Shown piece after piece: positions 1 to 8,970 of a stretch of DNA of 58,372 nucleotides. The DNA is taken from NCBI GenBank assembly GCA_046728155.1, contig JBKPDY010000030.1, positions 1 to 58,372 on the forward strand, read 5' to 3'. The stretch comes from CAWDLX01 sp046728155 (lineage in GTDB: Bacteria > Actinomycetota > Actinomycetes > Mycobacteriales > Micromonosporaceae). The notes beneath the pieces were generated by a model. The model was given only the letters and a program-made list of their open reading frames with translations. It did no database searches and was not told the DNA's origin. Each line of letters begins with the position of its first letter. The stretch's first letter is position 1. The position numbers were made by a program, and so were the translations under genes.

Positions 1-100
1 GACGTAGGTCTTCCAGCACCGGAAACGAAGCGTGCGACCTCCGGCAATCTCGCTTTCCGCGGCGGCAAGGCATCCCAAAGGGAAAGCCCGCCGGCGGTGT

Positions 101-353
101 CTCACATCCCGGGATAGCCGGCCGAAGATCGGTGTTTCATCACCAGAAACGACGCCCGGCGGCGCTTCTGATGCCCTGACAGCGATCTTGCGGTCGATTC
201 CCAGCATCTGGATACAATTGGCGGCCGGCACTGCCGCCGGGCTTTCCCTAGGAGTGTCTTCGCCCCTGCAGAACCGAGAATTTGCAAACGGGATCACAGG
301 CGTCGTTTCTGATGCCGCAACAGCGATCTTCGGCGTTCATCCCGGGATGTGAG
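101..353. repeat. Dispersed palindromic repeat, copy 1, with 15-bp terminal inverted repeats
   Basis: The element is bounded by a perfect 15-bp inverted repeat, CTCACATCCCGGGAT at 101-115 and its reverse complement at 339-353. Inside, an arm at 124-155 (starting GAAGATCGGTGTTTC and ending GAAACGACGC) is followed by its imperfect reverse complement at 161-189 and again at 300-331. A related copy lies at 53425-53668 and shares the block GGTCGATTCCCAGCAT. Bases 80-100 are also roughly complementary to 230-250, so larger nested hairpins are possible. No coding capacity is recognised. It looks like a MITE-like or REP-like element. Confidence 0.7.
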
Positions 354-716
354 AGACCAACGACCCCTTGACCCCGCTCCGGGAGTCGATCTCACAACGT
401 CCCACGGGACACCACAGTTCGCGACACTGCCGGCGAAAGCGCACCCGACGTCGACAGGACCGTGGTCCAGGGCGGCGTCCGCGAGTCGAGTCACGGCGGC
501 CTCATCGGTCAGGTGGGCCGTGACCGCGCGGGCCCGACCTCCGGCTGACCTGATCGAGTCGACGACGGCGGTCAGCGCCGAGCCATCGCGTCAGTTGACC
601 ACGACGTCGGCGTCCTGGGCGGCGAAGGCGCGGGCGGTTCCGGGTCCGATTCCGCCGGAGCCGCCGGTGATCACGACGACGCGGCCGGCAAGGTCAGGGA
701 ACTTGACAGTGATCAC
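354..716 (-). pseudogene. Short-chain dehydrogenase remnant, nonsense-mutated and truncated
   Basis: Reading leftwards from a GTG at 716 gives a classical SDR N-terminus with the nucleotide-binding motif TGGSGGIG and a beta strand ending VVVN. A TGA at 591-593 then interrupts the frame. The same frame continues with RDGSALTAVVDSIRSAGG and VTRLADAALDHGPVDV, which are further SDR features, and a degraded stretch corresponding to the NAG motif. SDR proteins are about 250 residues; here recognisable sequence stops after about 110, at the edge of the repeat at 101-353. The stop probably arose from GGA to TGA (VVNG to VVN-stop). It lies 9 bases behind ndk and was probably its operon partner. Confidence 0.7.
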
Positions 717-725
717 CCCGCCAGC

Positions 726-1220
726 TCAGAACGTGAACGTCTCGGCGAGTGTGTGGTATTCGAAGAGCTCCTCAGCAGTGAACCAGAGGTCGAGCTCCTG
801 CTTCGCCTCGTCCGCGTTACCGGACGCGTGGACCAGATTCGCCACCGCTTTGTCCTGATCGATGCAGTAGGCCTTCGACTGATGCGCGAAGTCGCCGCGG
901 ATCGTCCCGGGTGGCGCCTCGTTGGGATACGTGTTGCCCACCAAACGGCGGATGTTCGCCACGGCCTCCACACCTTCGATCACCACGGCGAGGACAGGAC
1001 CCCGCATCATGGCGGCGGCGGTCGCGTCGTAGACCGCCTTTCCGTGACGCTCTTCTATGTCGTAGTAATGCTTGCGGGTGAACTCGGCGTCCATGATCTT
1101 CATCTTGGCGCCGACAATCTTGAAGCCGGCGTCTTCGAACCGTTGGATCAGTCGCCCGACCAGGCCGCGCGCCACCGCGTCGGGCTTCAGTACGACGAGG
1201 GTCCGTTCCACACTGGCCAC
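726..1220 (-). CDS. ndk: Nucleoside diphosphate kinase, long divergent form
   Basis: This is a nucleoside diphosphate kinase, which moves phosphate from ATP to other NDPs through a phosphohistidine. The N-terminus VERTLVVLKPDAVARGL and the motif PPGTIRGDF are diagnostic, and the active-site histidine is in NLVHASGN. The GTG at 1220 (164 codons) was chosen because it places ERTLVVLKPDAV at the usual N-terminus; the frame is open further upstream. Typical actinobacterial Ndk has about 136-140 residues. Here there is extra sequence before the active site (AHQSKAYCIDQDKAV) and a longer tail (ELFEYHTLAETFTF), and the usual Asp after HGS is Asn. This form recalls archaeal and candidate-phyla enzymes, so transfer is possible but unproven. 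Confidence 0.88.
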   Translation of the reverse strand: MASVERTLVVLKPDAVARGLVGRLIQRFEDAGFKIVGAKMKIMDAEFTRKHYYDIEERHGKAVYDATAAAMMRGPVLAVVIEGVEAVANIRRLVGNTYPNEAPPGTIRGDFAHQSKAYCIDQDKAVANLVHASGNADEAKQELDLWFTAEELFEYHTLAETFTF

Positions 1221-1435
1221 TTCACTGTCCTTCGTATCGTCAGCGACGTGGCCGACCCACGTGCGCGGATTGTCAATGGAGACATTACGGAACGCCTTCG
1301 GGCAGTTGAGCACGAGGATAGGCCTTTCCCGGCCGGGTGAGCATCATGAGCGCCAGCCGCGGGGACTCAGCACGTTGGGGCCGCGGTCTGCTGCATTGCG
1401 GCCGATCCAGAAGATAGAAGTAACCTTGTCGCGTT

Positions 1436-2131
1436 GTGAGCACGGTCGGGCCCATCCGTACCTACCACCGGCGCCAGGGGCGCCTCAGTGGTCGGCACCG
1501 CACCGCCCTGGCCGACCTCGGCCCACGCCTCACCCTCGCAGTCGACGGCGAGCCGCTGGATCTGCCGGCTGTGTTCGGTCGAGTCGCGCCCGCGGTCCTC
1601 GAGATCGGCTCCGGGATGGGCGAGGCCACGGCGGCGATGGCAGCCGGCGACCAGGGTCGGGACTATCTCGCGGTCGAGGTGCACCGGCCGGGGGTCGCCA
1701 ACCTGATCGCCCTCGTCGACCAGGCCGGCCTGACCAACGTACGGGTGGTGGAAGGAGACGCGCTCGAGTTCGCCCGCCGAAGGCTCACGCCCGGAGTCCT
1801 GGCCGCGGTGTACCTGTTCTTTCCCGACCCATGGCCGAAGGCCCGCCATCACAAGCGACGGCTCGTCACACCGGAGCACGTGGCGCTCCTGCGAAGCCGT
1901 CTCGCACCGGGCGGTACGTTACGCTGCGCGACCGACGAGCTCGGATACGCCGTGTGGATGCTCGGCGTGCTCGCCGCCGATCCTGAATTGTCCAATGTAT
2001 ACAGTGGCTACGGGAGCCGAGAGACGCGTCCGGTGACGAAATTCGAGCAACGGGCGCTCGACGCGGGGCATTCCGTTCGCGAGCTCGTCTTCACCCGTGC
2101 GGGACGGGCAAGAGTGCGCCTGGGCCATTGA
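1436..2131 (+). CDS. trmB: tRNA (guanine-N7-)-methyltransferase
   Basis: The protein has 231 residues, normal for TrmB, which methylates G46 in the tRNA variable loop using S-adenosylmethionine. The SAM motif LEIGSGMGEAT is at about residues 55-65, EVHRPGV follows at about 82, and the family signature FFPDPWPKARHHKRRLV is at about 126-142. The C-terminal TKFEQRA is also typical. Translation is taken from the GTG at 1436, just downstream of the divergent ndk. Actinobacterial TrmB proteins often carry the RTYHRRQGR N-terminus seen here. Confidence 0.93.
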   Translation: MSTVGPIRTYHRRQGRLSGRHRTALADLGPRLTLAVDGEPLDLPAVFGRVAPAVLEIGSGMGEATAAMAAGDQGRDYLAVEVHRPGVANLIALVDQAGLTNVRVVEGDALEFARRRLTPGVLAAVYLFFPDPWPKARHHKRRLVTPEHVALLRSRLAPGGTLRCATDELGYAVWMLGVLAADPELSNVYSGYGSRETRPVTKFEQRALDAGHSVRELVFTRAGRARVRLGH

Positions 2132-2258
2132 CCCCGGGCAGCCCTCATCGGCCTGGCCCGAGCGAGCGCGGGGAGCGAGCGTCAGCTCCGGAGTGGCGCG
2201 GGGCTGGTACGAATGGGAGTGGACCTCGCGCCCCCGCGCTCAAGGAAAGGCACCCCTC

Positions 2259-2759
2259 GTGTTCTCTTCGGCCACCCACGTCGGCGTCACCGTCGTCTGC
2301 GGTGTCATCATCGCAGCCGGCGTCGTCGGTGTCCTCATTCCGGGAATCCCGGGCCTGCTACTGAGCTGGGCCGGCGTCCTGCTGTGGACCTTCATAGGCG
2401 GCGCCGGATCCGCGCGCTGGCTTTTCCTCGCCATCGCAACGTTGGTCGCCCTGATCGGTGCTGGGATCAAGTACGCGTTGCCGGGCCGCAACATGAAGGC
2501 GAGTGGTGTCCGAACGTTGTCCATTGTGGTTGGTGGCATCCTCGGTATCATCGGCTTCTTCGTCATCCCGGTGATCGGACTGCCGATCGGATTCGTGGTC
2601 GGCGTACTGCTCGCCGAGCTCGCCCGCAACCGCAACGGCGAGCAGGCCTGGCGGTCCACGGTGGCGGCGCTGAAGGCGGTCGGACTCGCCGTAATGATCG
2701 AGATTGCCGCGGCGTTCTCGGTCGCCTTCGTCTGGGTACTGGCGGTGTTCCTGGCCTGA
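2259..2759 (+). CDS. DUF456-family membrane protein
   Basis: A 166-residue very hydrophobic protein with about four membrane segments and the glycine-rich pattern of DUF456 (VGVLIPGIPGLLLSWAGVL, later GFFVIPVIGLPIGFVVG). The function of the family is unknown. The GTG at 2259 is preceded by AAGGAAAGG at proper spacing, whereas the longer open frame upstream reads GC-rich repeat-like sequence (GAGCGAGCGCGGGGAGCGAGCG near 2160-2185). It lies between trmB and the Rsm22-like gene, all on the plus strand. Confidence 0.82.
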   Translation: MFSSATHVGVTVVCGVIIAAGVVGVLIPGIPGLLLSWAGVLLWTFIGGAGSARWLFLAIATLVALIGAGIKYALPGRNMKASGVRTLSIVVGGILGIIGFFVIPVIGLPIGFVVGVLLAELARNRNGEQAWRSTVAALKAVGLAVMIEIAAAFSVAFVWVLAVFLA

Positions 2760-2779
2760 GGTCCGGATAACCTCGCTGG

Positions 2780-3757
2780 GTGGAGTTACCGCCCGATCTG
2801 CGCGCATCGCTGGACGGCGCGCTCGCCGGGGTCGACCTTCGGGCGGCCAGCGGGAATGTGGAGCGGCTGATCGAGGCGTACCGGTCAAGCGGTCCGGGCG
2901 CGACGCCGATTCTGTCCACTGTGGATGACGCGCTCGCGTACGCCGGCTACCGGATGCCGGCGACATACGCCGCGGCGCGGACGGCTCTGCGGCACGTGGC
3001 ATCCGCTGTGCCGGGACTCGCGCCGCGAGGTCTGGTCGACCTGGGTGGGGGCACCGGCGCCGCTGCCTGGGCGGCGGCTGAGGAGTTCGCGAGCCTGTCC
3101 ACTGTGGTCGTCATCGACAAGGTCGGTGCCACCCTGGCCCTGGGCCGCGAGCTCGCCGCGCGCTCGTCGCTGCGAGGTGCGCGGTGGCAGCAGGCGGGTG
3201 TCGTCGAGGCCGAGCTCGCTCCAGCCGACCTCGTCACACTCTCCTATGTGCTCGGTGAGCTCGCGCCGGCCGAGCGACGGCTGGTGGTCGATCGAGCGGC
3301 TGCCGTGGCGAAGGCACTCATGGTCGTCGAGCCGGGGACTCCGGCCGGGTACGAACGGATCCTCGCGGCCCGGCAAGCCATGATCGACGGCGGTATGACG
3401 ATCGTCGCACCCTGCCCGCATCAGACCGCCTGCCCCATGCTCCCCGGCCGGGACTGGTGTCATTTCGCCGTCCGTCTCAACCGATCCTCTGTCCACAGGA
3501 GACTCAAGGGGGCTGATCTAGGGTACGAGGACGAAAAGTTCTCCTACGTTGCCGCCGTCCGCTCCGGCAACGCGCGGCTGACCGGCCGGGTGCTGCGCCG
3601 GCCACACTATGGTAAGGGGCTGGTGTCGCTGTATGTCTGCACGCCCACACAGGGACTGGTGCGCGAAGTGGTCTCCAATCGACACGGTGCGACGTACCAC
3701 GCCGCCCGCGACCTCGCCTGGGGCGACTCCTGGCCTCCTGCTGACCGGCGCAGTTAG
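2780..3757 (+). CDS. Rsm22-like small-subunit ribosomal methyltransferase
   Basis: A 325-residue protein of the mitochondrial Rsm22 / bacterial homologue family. A SAM-binding loop VDLGGGTGAAAWAA lies at about residues 87-100. The middle carries a cysteine/histidine cluster, CPHQTACPM followed by DWCHF (about residues 214-232), which in this family may bind a metal or iron-sulfur cluster. The C-terminal half contains the basic RRPHYGKGLVSLYVC. It starts at GTG 2780, 20 bases after the DUF456 gene. Its stop overlaps the convergent FHA-ABC gene by four bases. Role in rRNA methylation or ribosome assembly is inferred from the family. Confidence 0.82.
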   Translation: MELPPDLRASLDGALAGVDLRAASGNVERLIEAYRSSGPGATPILSTVDDALAYAGYRMPATYAAARTALRHVASAVPGLAPRGLVDLGGGTGAAAWAAAEEFASLSTVVVIDKVGATLALGRELAARSSLRGARWQQAGVVEAELAPADLVTLSYVLGELAPAERRLVVDRAAAVAKALMVVEPGTPAGYERILAARQAMIDGGMTIVAPCPHQTACPMLPGRDWCHFAVRLNRSSVHRRLKGADLGYEDEKFSYVAAVRSGNARLTGRVLRRPHYGKGLVSLYVCTPTQGLVREVVSNRHGATYHAARDLAWGDSWPPADRRS

Positions 3758-6111
3758 GCCCGGCCCGGCTCGTACCGTCGCAGAGCGAGCCGGGCGCCGG
3801 CGACGAGAAGCACGATCTGCACGAAGAGAATCACGACCGCGCGCCACCAGTTGAACGGCGCGTGTGTCCAGATCGGATCCTGCAGCGGGAAGTTCACCAG
3901 GTTGGTCGTGGCCGCACTCGCCGCGAACCCCCACCGGCTCGGGTCGATCCAGGAAATGATCTCCAAGGTCTTCTGCCCGGCGATCTGGAACAGTCCGCCG
4001 CAGAGAACGAGCTGGGCCATCACGCTGACCACCAGGATCGGCGTCGTCTGGTCGGAGGTGCGCACGAGCGCGCTACCGAGCAGGCCCAGAGACGTGGAGG
4101 CGATGGCCACGAGGCTGACGGCGAAGATGACCTCGGTCGTACCTCCGTGGAAGACCAGGGGGTCCGTCGGGCCGCCCTGGCCGAGGAGGGCCAGGTTCAC
4201 AAAGATGATGATCTGGATGATATCGATGATGATGAAGACCGCGAGCTTCGACGCGAGGTAGGCGCTCGGGGACAGACCGATCGCCCGTTCCCGACGGTAG
4301 ATCGACGACTCGTTGATGATCTCGCGGATGGCGATAGCCATGCCCATGAACGCGGCGCCGATGATGAACACGACCAGCAGGCGGTCGGCTTGCAGGCTCG
4401 CCCCGAACGGATCGGGCGTCAAACCCTTGTTACCCGGAACGGCCCGGCTCAGCAGTGCCAGGGCCAGCGGCAGGCCCAGGAGGAAGACGGCGTAGCCGCG
4501 GTCGGAGATGATGACAGTGATCATCCGAAGGCTGAGCGTGAGGAACTGTCGCAGCGGGACGATGGGGTGCAGGGCACGGTGCTTGATGGACATGCTCTGG
4601 ACACCGGTCGGCGCCTGCTTCATGGCCCGGCCCGAGTCGGCGAATACCCGGTCGGCGACCCGCTGAAGCAGGTCGTTCTTCGGCGCCGGACGCGGCCTTG
4701 GTGCTGTGGCCGGTGCCCGCGCGGGAGCAGATGCGGCAGCAACGACCGGAGCCGGCGTGGCCGGCGGCACCGGGGACGGGAGGGGTGCAGCCACGGCCGT
4801 GGGCGCGCCCTGGGCGGGAACCGCTCCGGCCGGCCACTCCTGCGGGTCGGCCACCCATGCGGGATCGGCCACCACGACGGGACCTCCCGCTGGAGTCGCC
4901 GCCGGCGCGGGGGCAGGCCGAAGCGTAGGCAGGACGGAGGGGATCGTGGGCCGCACGTCACGGCGAGCCAGATCCAGCGCTACCTCGCCGACGTACTTCC
5001 GGTAGATGTCCGAGTTGCGATAGATCTGCGCCCACCGGTGCGGGTCGTTGGTCACCTTGTCGAATACATCGGCGAAGTCCTCGGAGCCGAAGAAGCCGAG
5101 CAGTTCGTCCGGCGGACCGAAGAAACCCATCCGTCCACCGAGGCACATCACCAGTACGTGGTCGCACAGACCGAGATGCAGCACGCTGTGGGTGACGACG
5201 ACGACCGTACGACCGCGGTCGGCCAGCAACCGCAGCTCGCGCATGACCTCCTTGTCGAGGGCCGGGTCCAGACCCGAGGTCGGCTCGTCCAACGCGAGCA
5301 GCGACGGCTCCGTCAGCAGCTCCAGGGCCACCGATGTCCGCTTGCGCTGACCACCGGAGAGAGTGTCGATGCGCTGCTTCGCGTACTCCGTCAGACCGAG
5401 CAGCTCGATCACCTCGTTGACCCGCTTCCACCGCTGGCGTCGCGGTACGTCGTCGGAGAAGCGCAACGACGCAGCGAACCGCAGCGCTCGCCGCACGGTC
5501 AGCTGACGGTGCAGGACATCATCCTGTGGGACCATTCCGATGCGCGTACGCAGTTCGTCATAGTGCTTGTGCAGGTCCTTGCCGTCGTAGAGCAGTTGGC
5601 CCTGGCTTGCCAACTGGATCCCGGTCATCGTCCGGAGCAGCGTCGACTTGCCGCAGCCGCTGGGCCCGATGATGCCGAGCAGGGTGCCGTGGCGCAGCGC
5701 GAAGCTCACGTCGTCGAGCAGGATGTGCTTGGCGATCTGGACCGTGATGTCGTCAGCGATGATCGACGTCGGCCCCTGGTCGTCGTGCTGGTAGATGGCG
5801 ACGCCGTCGAAGAGGAACTCGTGTCGGCCGATCGTGAACGTGTCGCCGGGCGCGAGCACACCACGGGGTACGCGCCGGCCGTTATGGTGCAGGCCGTTGG
5901 TGCTTCCCAGGTCGACCAGTTGGTGCTCGTCGCCGACCTTGCGGACCTCGGCGTGCTGGCTGGAGACCCACAAATCGTTGAGCACGATGTCGCTGCCGGG
6001 GTCCCGCCCGATCCGGATGGTTCCGCTCGAGTCGAATGAGGCGACCGGAGCCGGCGGAGCCGTGACGGTGCCCTGAGCTGGTTGATCGTTCGTCCCCACG
6101 GGCATCATCAT
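3754..6111 (-). CDS. FHA-domain ABC transporter (ATPase-permease fusion, Rv1747-like)
   Basis: About 785 residues. An N-terminal FHA domain (IRIGRDPGSDIVLNDLWVSS, then LVDLGSTNGLHHNG; about residues 30-120) would read phosphothreonine. An ABC ATPase follows with Walker A GPSGCGKST, signature LSGGQRKR and Walker B LLALDEPTSGLD. After a Pro/Ala-rich linker of about 100 residues comes a six-helix ABC2-type permease half. The order matches M. tuberculosis Rv1747, a Ser/Thr-kinase-regulated exporter, but only one FHA domain is visible here. The ATG at 6111 forms an ATGA overlap with the upstream TrkA-like gene, indicating coupled translation; two more in-frame ATGs follow at once. Substrate unknown. 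Confidence 0.9.
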   Translation of the reverse strand: MMMPVGTNDQPAQGTVTAPPAPVASFDSSGTIRIGRDPGSDIVLNDLWVSSQHAEVRKVGDEHQLVDLGSTNGLHHNGRRVPRGVLAPGDTFTIGRHEFLFDGVAIYQHDDQGPTSIIADDITVQIAKHILLDDVSFALRHGTLLGIIGPSGCGKSTLLRTMTGIQLASQGQLLYDGKDLHKHYDELRTRIGMVPQDDVLHRQLTVRRALRFAASLRFSDDVPRRQRWKRVNEVIELLGLTEYAKQRIDTLSGGQRKRTSVALELLTEPSLLALDEPTSGLDPALDKEVMRELRLLADRGRTVVVVTHSVLHLGLCDHVLVMCLGGRMGFFGPPDELLGFFGSEDFADVFDKVTNDPHRWAQIYRNSDIYRKYVGEVALDLARRDVRPTIPSVLPTLRPAPAPAATPAGGPVVVADPAWVADPQEWPAGAVPAQGAPTAVAAPLPSPVPPATPAPVVAAASAPARAPATAPRPRPAPKNDLLQRVADRVFADSGRAMKQAPTGVQSMSIKHRALHPIVPLRQFLTLSLRMITVIISDRGYAVFLLGLPLALALLSRAVPGNKGLTPDPFGASLQADRLLVVFIIGAAFMGMAIAIREIINESSIYRRERAIGLSPSAYLASKLAVFIIIDIIQIIIFVNLALLGQGGPTDPLVFHGGTTEVIFAVSLVAIASTSLGLLGSALVRTSDQTTPILVVSVMAQLVLCGGLFQIAGQKTLEIISWIDPSRWGFAASAATTNLVNFPLQDPIWTHAPFNWWRAVVILFVQIVLLVAGARLALRRYEPGRA

Positions 6112-7955
6112 GCCGGTCGCGTCGAGTCGTTGTCTGTGGGCCCGATCGGCTGATTCTCGACAGGCGCTGGACCGCCGTCGGGTGACGTGGCGCCGAGGCG
6201 CTGGTACGGCGTCTCCCACGGCCGGAGCAGTCCGGCCGGTTCGGGCGTCTGGAGAGTCCTGTCCGTACGGGTGTCGACGAGCAGGCGCCCGAAGCCCGTC
6301 CTGGTGGCGACGACCACGAGGGTGTCGGTACGGAAGAGCCGGCGTCCCTCGGCTGGGAACCACAACATCTGGTCGTCTCTTCCGGTCCGGATCGCGATCA
6401 GACGTACGGCATGCGCTCGGTTGACCTCGGCGGCCGTGTGGTGCTCGAGTCGGGAGCCGGCGCGTACCGGCAGCTCGGCCACGATGAGAACGTGCCGACG
6501 GACCGGAATCGTGGCGACCACGTCCCGGCCCAGCATGGCGGCGGCGAACGCCGGAGCGGCCAGCCAGCTCACGCTGCGGGAGCTGTTGAAGCCGAATGCG
6601 CGGTGGACCCGGCGGGCGAACTCGCCGTCGAAGAGGCGGACCACGACCCGAACATCCGGCTGCGCGGCCCGGCCGAGCAGAGAGATCTCCAGGTTCATCA
6701 CATCGTCGGTCGAGACCACCACGAGCGCGCGGCAGGTGGCGACCGCGGCCGAGTTCAGCACCTCGGGCTGGCTCGCGTCACCGATGATGACGGGAATGTC
6801 CAGGTCGCGGGCCACCTGCACGCCGGTCGCCGACGGGTCCAGCTCGATCGCCACGACGGAGATGCCCTTCTCGGTGAGCCCACGAATCACCCGGGTGCCA
6901 ACGTGCCCGAGGCCGACGACCACGACATGCCCGGAGATGCCGGCCGGTACTCCGCCCCGTTCACTGCGCAGCCGGGCCTTGACCGCCGAGTCGACGATCG
7001 CCGCAGTCAGGGCGGGGATCAACGCGATGCTCACGATCGTCAGGACGGTCAAGGTGATCTTCTCACCGGCCGGGGCGCCGGCGTCCGGGTTGGCGCCCGT
7101 CAGTTCGCTCAGAATGGCCACGTAGGCCGCCTGGACCAGGTTTCCCGTCGCCCAGGTCAGCGCCACGGTTCCAATGGCGAATACGACGAGCAGCACGCCG
7201 AGCACGAGGCGCAGGCGAGCTCCGAGCAGGACGGACATCGCGGTCACCTGTCGGCGGGAGCGCGGCGGCCCCGGCGGCTTCGGGAGTTCACCCCGGGCCA
7301 GCACGATGTCGGTACCGCCCTCCGACTCCGGCGGGGGCAGCAGTTCCGGCTCAACCGTGCCGCTGTTCGAGACGGCCAGCCCGAGCACGACATCGTCGGG
7401 CCCCGCCTGCGCGCGGCGGGTGGCGACGAAGGGTCGGCCGCCGATGCACATAGCGGTCGCGGACTCGTTCAGCGCGGCCGCGACGAAGGCGGGTGCGGCG
7501 ATCTCGGCCGCCGAGAGCACGACGCAGTCGTTGAGCAGCTGTGCGATGCGTTCGCCGAGGCCATGGTTGAACATCCGGATCACGATGCGGAGCTCGGGAT
7601 TCACCTCCTGCGCCAATAGAGCAGCATCAATATTGCCACCATCATCGGAATCGATGAAGCCGATCGCGGCGGCTTCGATGAGCCTGGCCCGCTCGTACGC
7701 GTCGGCATCCAGATGCTCCGCCTCGACCACTTCGACCTCGGCCAGCCGCCGGATCCGGTCGCCCCAGACATCGCCCGTACCCGGCAGGATGGCCGTCACC
7801 CCCACGTCGTAGCGGGTCGTCAGCTCCTCGGCCAGCCGGTAGGCCAACGGGTTGGCGCCGCAGACAATGAACCGCCGGGGGTCATTGGTTTCGTCGGCCA
7901 GATCCGTGGCGAGGGGCAACGGGGTTGGTTGCGTGGGCTCAGGCTGCACGTCCAC
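6108..7955 (-). CDS. Membrane protein with two TrkA-N/RCK domains
   Basis: A 615-residue protein. The N-terminal Rossmann/RCK domain begins at about residue 29 (FIVCGANPLAYRLAEEL). Two membrane segments lie at about 243-268 and 300-325, and a second Rossmann domain begins near 340 (HVVVVGLGHVGTRVI) followed by a TrkA-C-like tail. This is the plan of RCK-gated potassium channels, but the stretch between the helices (LSELTGANPDAGAPAGEK) shows no T-x-G-Y-G selectivity filter. It may be a divergent channel, or a nucleotide or redox sensor. It starts with GTG and is translationally coupled to the FHA-ABC gene. Upstream 8.0 kb is arfB on the same strand. Confidence 0.82.
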   Translation of the reverse strand: MDVQPEPTQPTPLPLATDLADETNDPRRFIVCGANPLAYRLAEELTTRYDVGVTAILPGTGDVWGDRIRRLAEVEVVEAEHLDADAYERARLIEAAAIGFIDSDDGGNIDAALLAQEVNPELRIVIRMFNHGLGERIAQLLNDCVVLSAAEIAAPAFVAAALNESATAMCIGGRPFVATRRAQAGPDDVVLGLAVSNSGTVEPELLPPPESEGGTDIVLARGELPKPPGPPRSRRQVTAMSVLLGARLRLVLGVLLVVFAIGTVALTWATGNLVQAAYVAILSELTGANPDAGAPAGEKITLTVLTIVSIALIPALTAAIVDSAVKARLRSERGGVPAGISGHVVVVGLGHVGTRVIRGLTEKGISVVAIELDPSATGVQVARDLDIPVIIGDASQPEVLNSAAVATCRALVVVSTDDVMNLEISLLGRAAQPDVRVVVRLFDGEFARRVHRAFGFNSSRSVSWLAAPAFAAAMLGRDVVATIPVRRHVLIVAELPVRAGSRLEHHTAAEVNRAHAVRLIAIRTGRDDQMLWFPAEGRRLFRTDTLVVVATRTGFGRLLVDTRTDRTLQTPEPAGLLRPWETPYQRLGATSPDGGPAPVENQPIGPTDNDSTRPA

Positions 7956-7993
7956 GAGGGTATCGATGACGGCAACCCCCTGAGTGGAGTCGC

Positions 7994-8422
7994 TCAGCCC
8001 TCGGGTGGCGTACGCCGCAGTCGCTTGACCTCACCGCGCCGTCGCTTGGCATCCAGCCGCGCCTGCACCGCCCGCCTGGACGGCGTCGTCGCCCGCCTGG
8101 CCCGCGCCGGCGGCGCGATGCCCTGGGTGAGCAGAGCGGTCAGCCGAGCCAGCGCGGCCCGCCGGTTGGCCAGCTGCGATCGGTGTTCCGAGGCGGTCAC
8201 GATCAGTACGCCGTCGATGAGCCGTCCGGCCAGACGATCGAGCGCCCGCGCCCTGAGATGATCCGGGACAGCTTGGGTACGGGCAAGGTCGAAACGCAGC
8301 TCGGCCTTGGAGTCCGCGGTGTTGACTCCCTGTCCGCCCGGACCACTCGACCGGCTGAACTGCCAGGCCAGCTCGGCCGCCGGGATGGTGATGGTCGGCG
8401 TCAGGTACAGGTCGTCAGTCAC
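7994..8422 (-). CDS. arfB: Ribosome-rescue peptidyl-tRNA hydrolase ArfB
   Basis: A small release-factor-like protein containing the GGQ peptidyl-hydrolase motif (SRSSGPGGQGVNTADSK) without codon-recognition domains. The basic C-terminal tail (about 40 residues rich in Arg/Lys) inserts into the empty mRNA channel of stalled ribosomes in the family. The GTG at 8422 gives VTDDLYLT, matching the usual N-terminus; an ATG five codons upstream (8437) is possible. Length of about 142 residues is normal. Confidence 0.9.
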   Translation of the reverse strand: MTDDLYLTPTITIPAAELAWQFSRSSGPGGQGVNTADSKAELRFDLARTQAVPDHLRARALDRLAGRLIDGVLIVTASEHRSQLANRRAALARLTALLTQGIAPPARARRATTPSRRAVQARLDAKRRRGEVKRLRRTPPEG

Positions 8423-8568
8423 AAGTCCAGAATGCACGACCCAGTTCGGTGAGGTTTGACCGGTTGGTCATGGTTCTGGCCGTACGGGACGGGAGGTTGC
8501 CGGCTTTCCCAGTGCGACACCGCGGGTCTAGCCTGATCGCCGTTCACAGTTGGGGAGGACGTGACGCA

Positions 8569-8841
8569 GTGCGAAGCTTTATCGCGGTCATCATGGCGAT
8601 CCTGGGGATCGTCCTGACGCTCGGCGGCACTGCCGCACTGTGGGCGTCAGCGCTCACGAAGCCGCGCACCCCGGACGGGCCCAACGTGTCGCCCACGCGC
8701 GGCGAGAAGGCTATCGACAACCTTAGCCGCGTGCCGAGCCCCGACCGCTTGATCATCTGGGGCGTGGTGCTGTTGGCGCTGAGCGCGGTCGCCGCCGGCG
8801 CCATCCAGATCTCAGTGACGGCCAGCGCCGGTCTTCAATGA
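8569..8841 (+). CDS. Small two-helix membrane protein
   Basis: The GTG at 8569 lies 8 bases after GGGGAGGAC, an excellent ribosome binding site, and gives 90 residues. There is a membrane segment at about 4-24, a hydrophilic region rich in Pro/Asp (KPRTPDGPNVSPTRGEKA), and a second helix at about 65-87. The family is not recognised. It precedes ctaD by 129 bases; a link to respiration is only positional. Confidence 0.65.
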   Translation: MRSFIAVIMAILGIVLTLGGTAALWASALTKPRTPDGPNVSPTRGEKAIDNLSRVPSPDRLIIWGVVLLALSAVAAGAIQISVTASAGLQ

Positions 8842-8970
8842 GCGAGGGTGGAAGCGAGCATGAGAGAGATCTGCCCGCCCCCCTGGGCCCGCGGGGTAGC
8901 GCCAAGGATTATTCTGCGTTCGAGGGCCGACTGAAGATCACGGTTGCCCGATTCCGCCGCTGGAGGCCTA

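Noticed and set aside
101..353. Insertion sequence with transposase
   Set aside because: The terminal inverted repeats are real, but the 253 bases encode no transposase domain on either strand.
3862..6039. A 725-codon open frame on the plus strand opposite the FHA-ABC gene
   Set aside because: Its composition (Arg, Asp, Gln, His-rich with no hydrophobic pattern) is that of a GC-rich antisense shadow, and the opposite strand has full FHA and ABC motifs.
6411..7619. A 402-codon plus-strand frame opposite the TrkA-like gene
   Set aside because: It has no family features and lies wholly inside a gene with clear Rossmann motifs.
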